Shown piece after piece: positions 10,501 to 20,398 of a stretch of 64,000 nucleotides of DNA. The translations under genes and the position numbers were made by a program. The DNA comes from Talinum fruticosum (taxonomy: Eukaryota > Streptophyta > Magnoliopsida > Caryophyllales > Talinaceae). The notes under the pieces are model-generated. The model worked only from the letters and a program-made list of their open reading frames with translations. It searched no databases and was not told the origin of the DNA. Within the stretch, counting starts at the first letter, position 1. Each line of letters begins with the position of its first letter. The stretch is taken from contig JAITYX010000009.1 in assembly GCA_021018815.1 (NCBI GenBank), forward strand, positions 7,876,501-7,940,500, written 5' to 3'.

Positions 10501-13500
10501 GGCTCAAGCTCAGCTCGTGGCTCACCAAGCTCGAGCTCGGTTCACTATACTTCTTTTAACTCATGTTTTTAGGTTCAAAGTCAAACTTTACATACTTACT
10601 GTAAAAACATAAACTTGAACCTACTTGAAGCTCCTTTTTTCTCAATAACCACAATATACACACTTAAGAAAATAACACGTGATTTGTTTTTACGTATGTG
10701 TGTGTGTGTCGTGTGCGTGTGTGTGTGTATATTTGATTTGTTATTCACATATTTTATATTAGGATAAAAAAATATTTAAATTTTGATTCAAAGGTAAATA
10801 TAAAAGATTAAAAAAGTCTTACCTACATAACATTTTTTGATGTACATATGTTGTCATTATCAATATTAACAAAATAAAAATGTTAAAACTATACTTTAAA
10901 TTAAAACTACTAAATTATATAATTAAAAATCTTCCAACTCGTTCCAACTTATTCCTTCTTGTTTTTAAGTCTAAGAGCTCATAAGTAGTCGAGAAAGCCT
11001 TTTAAAGCATATATTCATTTTATTAGAATACACAGCGCTAAGTGAAGGTAAGTGAAGTTTTGAGTAATAGTGATCCTAATTGAACTTCAACCTTCGGTAA
11101 GGAAAGCCAATCCTATCTTATTAGGAGTTATCTAAGAGCTTTATGCTATACTTTTTGGTCCACAAGAGCCACAAAGGACACTAAGGACACAACAATACGA
11201 AGGTCGGAAGGGGGAATCGAACAAGGGACCTAATATACACGAGCACCTCGGTTTGGCCCTGCCACTAGGTCGAGACCTCATTGGTAGAGCTCTATGCTAT
11301 ATGCTATTAGACAACATTTGATTAGCCCACTTGCTCGGCTTGTTTAGGCTCGTTTGTTCGGCTCGTTCAACTCGTTTGTAATTGTCTTGTGTAGGCTTAG
11401 CGAGCTTATAAGCTCAAAAATTGAAAACTCAAGCTCGACTCGGATAACTAACCAAGCTCGGCTCATCTCGGGTTGGATCGGGCTCGGGGCTCGCTAAATG
11501 CTCGGCTTGGCAAGCCTTTTTGCAAGCCGGCTCGCGAGGGTTCGTGCCCGAGGAAAGACAAAGAAGAGAGAGAGAGAAGTGCGAGAGAGAATTGTGTTCT
11601 AGTGTATGAAGGAAATTTACTCCTTTTACTTAACATTTTTCCTTTTTTAAGTCACCACTTGATTTTAACCAACCATAAATTTAGACAAAAAAGCCAGCAA
11701 TCTTTGAGAGCCGATTAAGTGGCATAGTAATGATTAAGTGGCATACTAATGCGTACTACTTGTGGATGAGTGGCACCGGCTTAGTTTAAAAAGCTCAAGG
11801 CGCACAAAGGCGCAAAGGGTCTCGGGCCGAAGGAGCGGGCTTTGAGGCAAAGAAACGGGCCGCATTTTGGGATGGGGCGCACATACTTAAAAATGCTTGA
11901 AAATCAATGCTAAGCAATATTTTTTATCGAATATGCTAGGCGATGACATCAAATAAGTGATTAGATATCATTGTACAATGAAAAATAATACAAAGAGTCT
12001 TAAATTGTGATAACACAATGAATTCGCTACGATTTTAACCAAAAAGCAAGGAAAAAAAGAAAAAACAGCACAAATTGAAAAAAAGGGGAATTTACCACTT
12101 ACTAATTGGCTAACAAAGACAGGACAAGAGAAGGGAGGGGACAGAAGAGAGAGAGAGAGAGAGAAATAGCAAAAAAATAGAAAAAGCTCACTGAGGCAAG
12201 CAAGGCGCACTGGGGCGGTTGCGCCCTGGCCGAGGCGCGGACCGACGCGCGCACCTCAAAGGGCTTTTGGAGGGGCTGGGCTTCACCCCTTAAAAGGCGC
12301 AAGGGGTGGGCTTTGGGATTTTATTCGCCAAGGGCACCGGTAGGTATAAATGAGGGACAATTTTAAATAAAGTCCAAAGTTCGGGGACTTTTTGTCTAAG
12401 AACTCGAGATAAAACAAACACCGCAAAACTACAATTCAATCTAACAAACTCCCAACAATGCAAAAACTTTTCCAACTTATGGAATTGTCAATGAAAATTA
12501 ATAGGGAGACGCCTAACCGCCCCCTCAAAAAAAGAGGAAACAAAAAAACGAAGAAGAGAAGAAAATAATATACGAAACCAACCTAGAAGGCATGATGACA
12601 CTAAACAATTCTAAAGTGCCACACAAGCGAGACACACCAAATAAGGGTAAGAACTAGATACATATATAAAAATTGCCTCCCTTATATAAACTAAACCACA
12701 AAAACCATCGAGTAAACAAAGCCTCCACATTGCCAGGGCAAGGCTAGTCAGATTACTCTAAATACTCCATAAACCGAGATGATCTCATAACCTAAGAAGC
12801 ACATACACCAATACAAGCCAATTATGAGCAATGCCCAATGTTGTCTCCAACACCGATGTGCATAAATCAAGATGATAGAACCATTGTTGCATGTCACATG
12901 GAAAACGACAAGATCTTGGTTGTCAAAAAGGACACCTCGTATCCGAATTCTTCGCTTCATGGTGAAAAATTGCATAGTGTTTCTATTAATTTGCTTGAAG
13001 CATACACTCATGGAAACTCTCTGGAGAGTTTTTCCAAGTGGGGACTTGGAAGAGATAATGGAAATCGAAACCTCAAAACTTATTTAAGGAAAGATTTAGA
13101 GATGAGATATATTCTGTCACAATTTCATTTACAGTATCCTTTAGGATTCCAAATAATCATGATTTACTATTTTTTAAAAGAGTGTTTCAGGAAGCAGTTT
13201 TATGACTTATTTTGCTTGTCAGCAAACCTACGCTTAGGTGTACACGGAAACAATTGATGACCAGTTATAGACATTAATGCAGTGGGATTGTTTCCTTTCA
13301 ATGATTATGTCCTTCCATTCTCTTATCTATCTCAATAATCTAGTAGTCCTCCCTCCTTTGCATTAATTACATCAGTCGCTCAGTGATAATGCAAATGTCA
13401 CTGTAGAGAAGCTGCTTAGTGCTTATCAAGCAAACAAAATGGTAGCAAAAGAGAGGGAAATGAAGGACCACTGACCTCTGATGACAAATTAGAACAACTG

Positions 13501-16500
13501 TTCAGGGGATTAGTAAAAACAGCAGGCAGTCTCAAACTTTTCTTCTCACATGGAGGGTAATGGCCAAATTCTGCAGTTACTGCACTAAGACTTCTCTTTT
13601 CAACACCATCAATCCAATATTTAACCTTAACCTGGAGAAAGAAACCCGCAAACACCAGCATGAATAACAGATATGCAACTACATGGAGAACAATGAGTTT
13701 ATAAAGGACTAGTAGCCTGTAAGACCTTAATGAGGCAATTCAAATACACCAATTAGACGTTCCCATTATCACAGCCATCAAAAAAAACAAATTTTTTAAA
13801 AAGAACCATGCTTCCACACCCAAGATGCAATCAATGCAGGGGGGATGCTATGTATACTCTTTCATTGTTAATAATATCTCAGTAGCAGTCGCCATGAACT
13901 TGTTTATACTCCCAGGTTTTGCATATTTAGTTCATAGTGTGAATTTTTTTGTAAGGAAAATATAATAAATCACATACAACAAGATCAAAAGGTCAAATGT
14001 CAAGTATGCATCCTATACAAGGACTATATACATCCAACATAGAATCTATCCACGAAATCTACAACATCAAAGAATAATAAAGCTTCCATTATCCTAGAAA
14101 TAGAGAGTCTAGCCCAAATTATCTTTAATGTGCTGAAAAGGCGTTTCCACACCCTCCAAAACTCTTACGTTTCTCTTTCGCTGAATCCTCCAAAACATTG
14201 CATGTGGTATGGATATAACACTCTTCTTTTTAGCTTTCCTACCCAAAATAATATAGAGAACCTCTCTCAAGCCACGAGATGGTTTCTAATAGAGCTGAAG
14301 CAACCCAAGAGACTCTGAAAACCTAAAACCTAGTTCCCAAATAACTCTACCAAAAAGACAGTGAAACGACTCGGTGATTAGTAGCTTATGAATTCCTTTT
14401 GCTATTGACTTATAAGCATCTACTCACCCAGATTCTCCCCAAATTCATATATTATTGCAAGTCAAAATATTCCCATGAGATGCTTTCCAAACAAAAAATG
14501 AAACCTTTAAAGGAACTCGAGCCATCCGAAAAGGCTTCCACGGGAACCTTTGTCAATATTATGCTACTATCGGTTCATTTGTCTTATGCTGTTTCAATTG
14601 ACATGTTTTCATTACTAAAGCCACAACATCTTAGTACGAATTAATTACTCCTAGCACTATTTCAACTTTTAATGCTTGTATTATACTATTACTAAACACG
14701 TACATATTTTTCTTGTTACCTCCATCTCTACCCTTTCTACCTTCGCACTTTTATGGAAAAAGTTTTAAATTTCTTAAAATCTTAACTCCAATGAAGCCTT
14801 TTTTGGGTCCCTTAAAAACACTTTCCCCACTTGCAAGGATAAGTAAATCTGCATATATCTAGGACTCACACAAACTGCAGCAGTTGCAATTGTTGTACAT
14901 GTTATGTATACATTGCACGAAAACAGATTCCAAACGAAAAGACAATTTCTTCTACAAATCCTTATCTTTCGTCAAATGCAACTAGTCCCCTACGCAGACA
15001 AATAACATGCATCCAAGTATCTTTCGGACATCTCTTCCACCCCATACCTATATGACAAAGCTATAGACGAATACCGATCCATATACTCCTCAGTTTTAAC
15101 TTATTTCCTTTATAGGCAAAATGACATCGACCGAAGTAATTCAAGAAAATCATCACACCCTCAAACTCTCATGAATGACACTTATCTATAATATCCAAGA
15201 AGGTCAAATGTGTGTGTAGTTGAACACTACACTCAAATATAAACAATTCTCAAAACAGTAATTTTCAACTCCAGATAAAACACAGTATTTTGCCCTAAAA
15301 ATCCAGAACTCCTTAATCCAAAACACTCACCAAACAGCCAATGAAACCTTTTTCCAAATTCCAAGAATACAACTCTTACATATCATCTTGAGGCAGCCCA
15401 TCAACAATAAACAAGGAGGTGGTCTGCCAATTCTTACTCCTCCAGGCACACACAAAACCTGCTTGCTGAGTTAGGATTCTCCTCTAAAAAATAATTGAAA
15501 CAGTATTGAAAAGGGTAATAGTGTTCATGAAAATATTTTCCCTGAACTATTCCAATTTCTACTTTGCATCATTCTCCTCTTGTTTGAAAAAGAATAAAAT
15601 AAAAATTGTGCTTGAGTTTAAAATAAGGCAAGAGGTACACACAAAAATTTGTTCCCCAACATTTTAAGTCAAATCTGGCAGCCTTATTGTACAAAAGGAA
15701 AAATATAGATCCACTATGCTCCATCTCTTACGTGCAAAGATGGCATTGCTGTCCTCCAGATCAGATTCCATATATATCGCTGTAGGCCTGTAGCTTTGAT
15801 AGCAGCCGCTATGGGTTGCACAGTAGGAGACACCAGATGGTCTAACTGAAGTCTTATACGACCTTTTGGATCTATCATATCGCTAGACCATTCAATGCTC
15901 GCTGGGAGTACAAACAGCTGCATGATTTTGCAGTGGTATGCCATTCCTAGCAGTTTTTCCATGCATATGCTGTTGTTAGTGCAAGGATCACGGGGAAGTT
16001 GGCAGCTTGGTACTAAAGTTGATGTGAGAGCGATGTGAGAGCGATGTGAGAGCGATGTGAGAGCAATAAGCTCTAGTATATACTCCAAGCACGCTGATGT
16101 ACCCTTCAACTGTGAGATTCATAACATACACATGAAGCATGACACATCTCGCAAAAAATCAATCATAAGGATGAGTGGTTTCCCTTGACATCGTTTTTTG
16201 AATCAAGCCACTCTGATTCATCAAACGAGAAGAAGTTCCAAGTCTACGTATATTCTGAAGCTATCATCGTCTCTTCTGTGCTTCTTTTTCCCTTTTTCTT
16301 TCGGGGGGTGGAATTTCCTTTTTTATTTTTAAATTCCGGATGTTAGGTAGTGCGAAAGCGAAAAGGAATTTTGAATTTGTAATGTTATCTAGCAACCAAG
16401 AAACTCAACGGACATAAACCTTACAAACTTGGTTCTTCAACATCCATTTGCAGTCGCATGCAAGGAAAGGAACTCAATGTCATTGTTGATGTGGTAATGC

Positions 16501-17071
16501 CTAAACACAGTACAATTTCACAAAAAATTCATTGTACAAATTTCATTATGCCACTAGATGTGTAATCCTCCTTAAACGGCAACCGTTCAGCCACCCAAGA
16601 ATGCATTTCGATTCTGCATATCAATTATTTTGCACAACTTTGTAATCTTAACTTGCACCCAATATCCTGGCTATCTTTGTCGCATGGATCATATTACATC
16701 AATTAATATGCATTTCAATAATTGAATGTGAGAACCACCACCCTGTAACCTCTCTTCTAGTCATGTGGAAAAACGGGCATTTTTCAAATAAACACTCCCT
16801 AAAATAAAAGTTGTAATTGAGATAGAAATTCATAATAAGAAATTCATAGCACAAACAATGGTCAAAGAGCATTTGCTTACAAAGGAGATTCAAAAACCAG
16901 AACATTGTTGGGAAACAATTGAAAACTATAATTTAACAAACGCACCAATCGAGGTTTATTGTTACAGCTGTTGGAAGGAATGGTGTCATTGGCAGCAGCG
17001 CAGAGAGAAGCGCCGACAAAGAAGAGGAGTAATATCACCTTGAGGCAGAGACTCGTTGCTGAAGAGGTCAT
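7461..17071 (-). CDS. Signal peptide peptidase-like protease (SPPL), 5' part of gene
   Basis: Four exons on the minus strand (17071-16946, 13631-13476, 8776-8665, 7580-7461) join in phase to about 171 codons with acceptable splice sites. The product starts with a signal peptide ([20 protein letters not shown]...) and continues into a PA domain: [12 protein letters not shown], then [34 protein letters not shown] and [19 protein letters not shown]. This order and these motifs are those of plant SPPLs, GxGD intramembrane aspartyl proteases of the endomembrane system (family knowledge). The nine membrane spans with the YD and GxGD catalytic motifs are not in the window and should lie left of base 1. 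All introns are swollen by transposons: MULE-2 in intron 2, LINE pieces in intron 1. Whether the gene still makes protein depends on the unseen half. Confidence 0.85.
8665..8776 (-). CDS. SPPL exon 3 (PA-domain core)
   Basis: 112 bp. Acceptor TTTGTTGCAG, donor AAG|GTTGGG. It encodes [20 protein letters not shown] followed by [17 protein letters not shown], the most diagnostic PA-domain segment. It ends one base into a codon completed by exon 4. Confidence 0.88.
10016..10444 (+). pseudogene. GRF-gene 5' remnant of MULE-2, with internal repeats
   Basis: The frame from 10096 begins [20 protein letters not shown] and later repeats [19 protein letters not shown], resembling the N-terminus of the MULE-1 protein (MLVSSSARSPTQACKSCP). 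A unit containing CCCAAAT and TCTTCTTCTT recurs about three times between 10020 and 10260, so the gene start has been tandemly duplicated. The CGYFEW core of the finger is absent. It is non-functional but shows that the GRF gene belonged to the MULE family. Confidence 0.65.
10447..11560. mobile_element. Non-autonomous transposon with CTCGGCT-rich ends
   Basis: It interrupts the MULE-2 sequence. It begins near CTAGGGGTGTATTCAAGCC and has subterminal clusters of GAGCTCG, AAGCTCG and GGCTCG on both sides (10460-10545 and 11320-11540), a layout common in plant hAT-type non-autonomous elements. The exact right end and the target duplication could not be fixed. A (GT)n run at 10700-10727 and a SINE at 11151-11285 lie inside. 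The family assignment is an inference. Confidence 0.5.
11151..11285 (-). mobile_element. tRNA-derived SINE with 16-bp target duplication
   Basis: Read on the minus strand it starts CTACCAATGAGGTC, has an A-box-like TAGTGGCAGGG and a clear B box GTTCGATTCCC about 40 bp downstream, and ends in a short A-rich tail (CCAAAAAG). The flanks AGAGCTTTATGCTATA (11135-11150) and AGAGCTCTATGCTATA (11286-11301) match at 15 of 16 bases, as expected for LINE-mediated insertion. Pol III promoter and duplication together make a good case. Confidence 0.8.
11780..12332. mobile_element. hAT-like MITE in the MULE-2 right terminus
   Basis: The 553-bp insert starts CTTAGTTTAAAAAGCTCAAG and ends ...ATTCGCCAAG, so its tips are imperfect inverted repeats (CTTAG/CTTGG). 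It is flanked by GGCACCGG on both sides (11772-11779 and 12333-12340), an 8-bp duplication typical of hAT. Removing it restores the conserved MULE terminal motif around GAGTGGCACCGGTAGG. Subterminal GGCGCA repeats also fit plant hAT MITEs. Confidence 0.82.
12417..13475. other. SPPL intron 2 remainder; unassigned open frame
   Basis: It contains a 139-codon plus-strand frame (12838-13257) with normal-looking composition but no recognised domain and no upstream gene structure. The minus strand is open in parts as well. I see no transposon ends. It is most likely relic sequence. Confidence 0.35.
13476..13631 (-). CDS. SPPL exon 2 (start of PA domain)
   Basis: 156 bp, 52 codons, in phase 0 at both ends. 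Acceptor TTTCTCCAG, donor GAG|GTCAGT. It encodes [15 protein letters not shown] and ends NSCSNLSSE; the WIDGVE motif is characteristic of plant SPPLs. Confidence 0.87.
14100..14560 (-). pseudogene. LINE 3' fragment in SPPL intron 1
   Basis: The minus strand in broken frames reads [20 protein letters not shown] and, further on, [16 protein letters not shown] and [15 protein letters not shown]. These are the zinc-finger RVT and C-terminal tail motifs of plant LINEs (VPxKVxFFxWxA, then WxxxRxRNxR). Stops and frameshifts are frequent. No RT core or endonuclease is present. Confidence 0.65.
15120..15490 (-). pseudogene. Second LINE 3' fragment in SPPL intron 1
   Basis: The minus strand encodes SRFCVCLEE, a stop, then [10 protein letters not shown] (CxxCxxEExxxHLLxHC pattern) and a W-rich tail. 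The distal part, for example around 15145-15200, is related at the DNA level to the fragment at 6262-6400. It is probably the same LINE family as the other two fragments and is heavily decayed. Confidence 0.6.
15732..16118 (-). pseudogene. Exon-like fragment of unidentified gene
   Basis: An open minus-strand stretch of about 126 codons lies between a usable acceptor (AATCTCACAG) and a strong donor (CAC|GTAAGAG at 15731). The residues look like a conserved globular protein: [20 protein letters not shown], then [20 protein letters not shown] and a W-rich end. I could not place the family. It lies inside SPPL intron 1 in the same orientation but shows no similarity to SPPL, so it may be a transposed or captured exon. 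An alternative SPPL-locus exon is less likely. Confidence 0.4.
16019..16064. repeat. Four-copy tandem repeat, 11-bp unit
   Basis: GATGTGAGAGC recurs four times in a row inside the exon-like segment. Because 11 is not a multiple of 3, three units keep frame (33 bp), so the current number still leaves the frame open. Confidence 0.85.
16946..17071 (-). CDS. SPPL exon 1 (signal peptide)
   Basis: It begins at the ATG at 17071 and ends CGA TTG before a GTGCGTTTG donor at 16945. It encodes 42 residues: a hydrophobic core ([15 protein letters not shown]), a probable cleavage after an Ala, then [15 protein letters not shown]. The acceptor TTTGCAG just upstream (17076-17082) shows that the ATG lies at the start of a second transcribed exon. 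Confidence 0.85.
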
Positions 17072-17075
17072 GGCC

Positions 17076-17870
17076 CTGCAAAGGATTCAGATACCCATAA
17101 TTTTATGGATAAAACACGTTCCAAAAATCAGATAAATACACAAATAAAGTTAAACTCTATTAGAAAGAAACATAATACAAACTTCTAATATTCGCCACAT
17201 ATGACAATTCAAAAACGTGCACTACATAAACTAGCTGCCATTTTTAAGACAAACATACAATGTAAGATAAAACTATCCTCATTCGAACTTATTGAATTTT
17301 GATCAGTGCCAATAAACTAGCTGCCATTTTTAAATTTCAAGGATTTTGGGCAGCTTATTTATAAATAATTTCTGATGCCAACCATTATAAAACAAACTAT
17401 AACGTCCATCCACCCAATCAACCACAAAACACCATTTCATAATTCATTAACCAAACTTAACAAAATCCAAACATACATGAAAATGGAAGTATAATTACTC
17501 CAATCAAACGCATGAAACTAATAAGGAAATAAAAATGTCTAGAAAGTAATCGGAAATGGAAAGATTGAAACCCTAACCTTGTAAAAAATTGACTTGTTTG
17601 ATGCGAAATTGGGGTCACCGGTGCCTGACCGGAAAGAACCAGCACTGATGCCGAGAAAGCAGACGGCGGCGATGACCGGCGCAGTCGGTAGCCGAGGAAG
17701 GGAGGGATGACGTCAGCGACGAAGGGAATTGCAGTCCACGAGGATGGAGCCGCAGACCACAACACTAGATCATGCGAGTCAGGGACAGAGAGCAGGCAAG
17801 GGGAGAGACGAGGAATTGGAACATTAATGTCGTTTTGCGGCTCACAAAAGAGTAAGAAACCTCAAAACAC
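17076..17870 (-). promoter_or_regulatory. SPPL 5' leader: untranslated exon and leader intron
   Basis: Upstream of the SPPL ATG an acceptor TTTGCAG (17076-17082) pairs with a donor ACAAG|GTTAGG at 17577, giving a leader intron of about 500 bp. The presumed untranslated exon (17578 to about 17870) is GC- and CT-richer than its surroundings. A TATATATA motif at about 17981-17990, read on the minus strand, could be a TATA box. The transcription start is not determined. Confidence 0.4.
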
Positions 17871-17899
17871 AAATCACAAATTCAAAATAGACAAGGACA

Positions 17900-18617
17900 T
17901 GCTTTTTATTTTGAAACGAAACTTATACATTAATTGTATCAAATTTTTAAAAATTATAAAAATATATATATGAAAATGTATATATAGAATGGTAATATTT
18001 AAAAATGACCAAATTTTGTTTTTTATCAATACAATCAATCAATTCATGGTACATAATTTTATATAAATTAATTACTTAAAATATAATTAAATACATTAGT
18101 TATATAAACACAATATTTATCACACATTTTCACATAAACATCCTATGTGGCATTCATATGGAACTCCTACTCAACTTTTATTTTATATATATATATATAT
18201 ATATAATATGAATTATGAAAATTCTAATGTACTCTTCGGAGTACATACCATCGCATACTTCGGGATTAATTAATCTATAATTGTATATTGATTAGTATAC
18301 TATTCTATATTGATTAGTATACTATTATATATTAATTAGTGTACACTTATACAATAGTACGGACCAGTCGTGTACTCTTAGGGACTAATTAGTATATAAT
18401 TACACTTATTAGTGTACAATTGTATATTGATTAGTGTATAATTGAGCAGACCTTTATGTACTCCGGGGACCAGGGAGTACATAGCGATCTCATACTTCTA
18501 GGAGGATCATATACTTAATTATGTGAATTAAAATCGGTTATAAAGCTAAACTGTAACTTATAAGAAATTTATATAATTGTCATTACATTGTAATTATATA
18601 TATATATATATATATAT
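17900..18617. repeat. AT-rich upstream DNA with repeated GATTAGTATAC-like motifs
   Basis: Between 18210 and 18515 variants of TATTGATTAGTATACTATT recur, bounded by inverted GTACTC...GGAGTACAT motifs on both sides, so it may be a decayed MITE. (TA)n runs occur at 18185-18208 and 18598-18620. No gene was seen. Confidence 0.5.
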
Positions 18618-19465
18618 ATAAGTCCTTCCTTTAGGTGAGCTCACACTATTAAAAGGGAAAATTTTTATTTAAAAAAAAAAGAAAATTATTGTTTTGCTCA
18701 GACGGGGGCACTTGAATCTCTCACTCACTTACTCACATGGCTCTTCTCGCTCATCCTATTCTCGCTCTCGTCTCTCTCTAACCTCTCCGTGGTTCTCACG
18801 TTTGTCTAGTCGCTGGCATCATCAGTCGTGCCGCCGGACTCTCTCTGTTGCCAAGCTCTCTCTCTGCCATCTCTCATTCTTCCAGCCGTCCTCACATCAC
18901 TCTCTCGCTCATGTTCTCTTATAGCTCTCTCGCTTCTCTCTACCCTCTCTATGGTTCTTGTCGGAATCTTTCTCTCTCTGCCGTCGGGCTCTCTCGCTCA
19001 TCTTCTCTTATAGCTCTCTCGCTTCTCTCTACCCTCTCCATGGCTTCAAGTTCATCATATCCCTTTCCCACATTATTATGCTTCAAACCTTAGGCATGGC
19101 ACTTTTATTTCCAAAGATGTGGACCTATGTTAGGCGATACATATGTGTGCTTCGCTGTGGCGATTATATTTCATTACCTAAAGTTATTTATAAGTTGCTT
19201 CTGCTAAATTTTGCAGTGTCTTTCAAATCTAGGGAGGACCATAGAAAACAACTTGAATTGGAGGAAGCTCAAAACGATGGGCTTGCACCAACTGAAGTAG
19301 ATGAAGATCTTTGTTTATCGATCCCCTTTCTATCTCTAGCCATAGCAAATTGTCTCTCTTTTTGGGTATGTATTTATTGCTTATCTTGTTTCTCTTTTGT
19401 CTCATTTTGTAGATTAGAATGATTTTAATTATTTCTGAAAGTGGTGCTTGTGAATGTTGGGCATT
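18618..19465 (+). repeat. Left arm of the inverted-repeat element
   Basis: Pyrimidine-rich (CTCTCTCGCTC motifs), with stretches matching the reverse complement of 24380-25130. An internal direct duplication (about 18902-18957 and 18992-19048, TTCTCTTATAGCTCTCTCGC) is private to this arm. Short ORFs here are low-complexity products of the CT richness. Confidence 0.65.
19055..19310 (+). pseudogene. Captured SLU7 splicing-factor fragment
   Basis: From 19214 the frame reads SFKSREDHRKQLELEEAQND then GLAPTEVDED. This matches the N-terminus of plant SLU7, a step-II pre-mRNA splicing factor, whose family sequence has SFKSREDHRK...ELEEARKAGLAPAEVDED. It is preceded by an AAATTTTGCAG acceptor, and about 150 bp of upstream, probably intronic, DNA was taken with it. 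The opposite arm lacks this piece, with matching sequence resuming at ATCCCCTTTCT on both sides. No downstream SLU7 exons (zinc knuckle) are present, so it is non-functional. Confidence 0.75.
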
Positions 19466-20059
19466 TTGGATTAGAATGATTATAGTTATTTCTTAGAATG
19501 ATTGTGCAACAAAAATTTGTGAATTTTGAGCAAGATGACTGAATCGCACTGGCTACATGACTGATGTTTCTATTTTGTCTTCATTGTTTAGATTTGAGTT
19601 TCCTAAATGATTTTCAGTACACTGAATTGTGTTTGCCTGAAACTATTGGTTGGCATTAGTGAACTGCTTGTGAAACTGTTGCCTGAAAATGGTGCTTCTC
19701 TTTATTGTTTTCCTGAATCTGTTGGTTGACATTAGTACCTAATTTGAAGTTAGACATAAGTGGTATAGTCTCTATGGATTGCAACCATGTTTGTCTTAAT
19801 TAGCATGCTATATGTGATCACCTTCTTAGATATTCTATCTTGACATATCTTCCCTTTGTGGTGGGATTGGGGTGTTATGGATATGTTGATTCAAGGGTAG
19901 CGGGAGGGACATTGAAACGAGAAATAGAAAGTATAATCTAGCACTTGTCGGGGTTTTTGTACTCTTAATGCATTTCGGATATACAAGGAGTTCCCGAATT
20001 TCTTTTATAAGCATCTTGGTTCAACCTTATGGCTTATCCTTTACATTAATTACTATCCC

Positions 20060-20290
20060 CCATTTTCAAGCCTATTAGCTAAAAGTAGAGCAACGTGTGA
20101 TTGCACATAAATGTAGGTTCAAATCCTACGTAAGCTATTTGTGCAGTCTACGTCTATGGTTTGTTTCCGCTCTTTCAAACTTGTATGCTCCTTTGAACTT
20201 GTTGTTTCTCTTCCTTTGAGTTGAAACTTTAATGTTTCAAACTATGTATGCTCCTTTGAAATAAATTGAACACAAACAATTTTATATACA
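20060..20290 (+). mobile_element. tRNA-like SINE head (left)
   Basis: An A-box-like TAGCTAAAAGTAG (20076-20088) is followed about 28 bp later by a perfect B box GGTTCAAATCC (20116-20126). The surroundings do not fold as a tRNA and there is no acceptor pairing, so this is a SINE rather than a tRNA gene. Its head resembles the one on the minus strand at 23836-23890. Confidence 0.5.
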
Positions 20291-20398
20291 ACTTAAATTC
20301 ATACCAACAAGGCCAATACCATTCGAAACCATTCACACCAACTAAATAATACGGAATTGGATTACCCAAATTTCTTGAAATTAACTCGACTTGGTCAA

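Larger units (their letters stand above)
9715..12407. mobile_element. MULE-2, non-autonomous relative of MULE-1
   Basis: The termini match MULE-1: GAGTTCTTAGACAAAAAAGT on the left and its inverted counterpart on the right. It is flanked by a perfect 9-bp duplication GATAAAACA (9706-9714 and 12408-12416), the expected MULE length. Its left end corresponds to the GRF side of MULE-1 and its right subterminal region (about 11560-11780) to MULE-1 100-300. It has no transposase. Two later insertions are present (10447-11560 and 11780-12332). It lies in SPPL intron 2. Confidence 0.9.

Noticed and set aside
12838..13257. 139-codon plus-strand ORF in SPPL intron 2
   Set aside because: No homology recognised, no splice context or promoter; kept only as a note in the intron entry.
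18694..19093. Serine/leucine-rich ORFs
   Set aside because: They are translation of CT-rich repeat DNA in the arm of an inverted-repeat element.
20116..20126. Possible tRNA gene (perfect B box)
   Set aside because: No cloverleaf, anticodon stem or acceptor pairing could be formed; it fits a SINE head better. The same applies at 11151-11285, 23836-23890 and 60378-60437.
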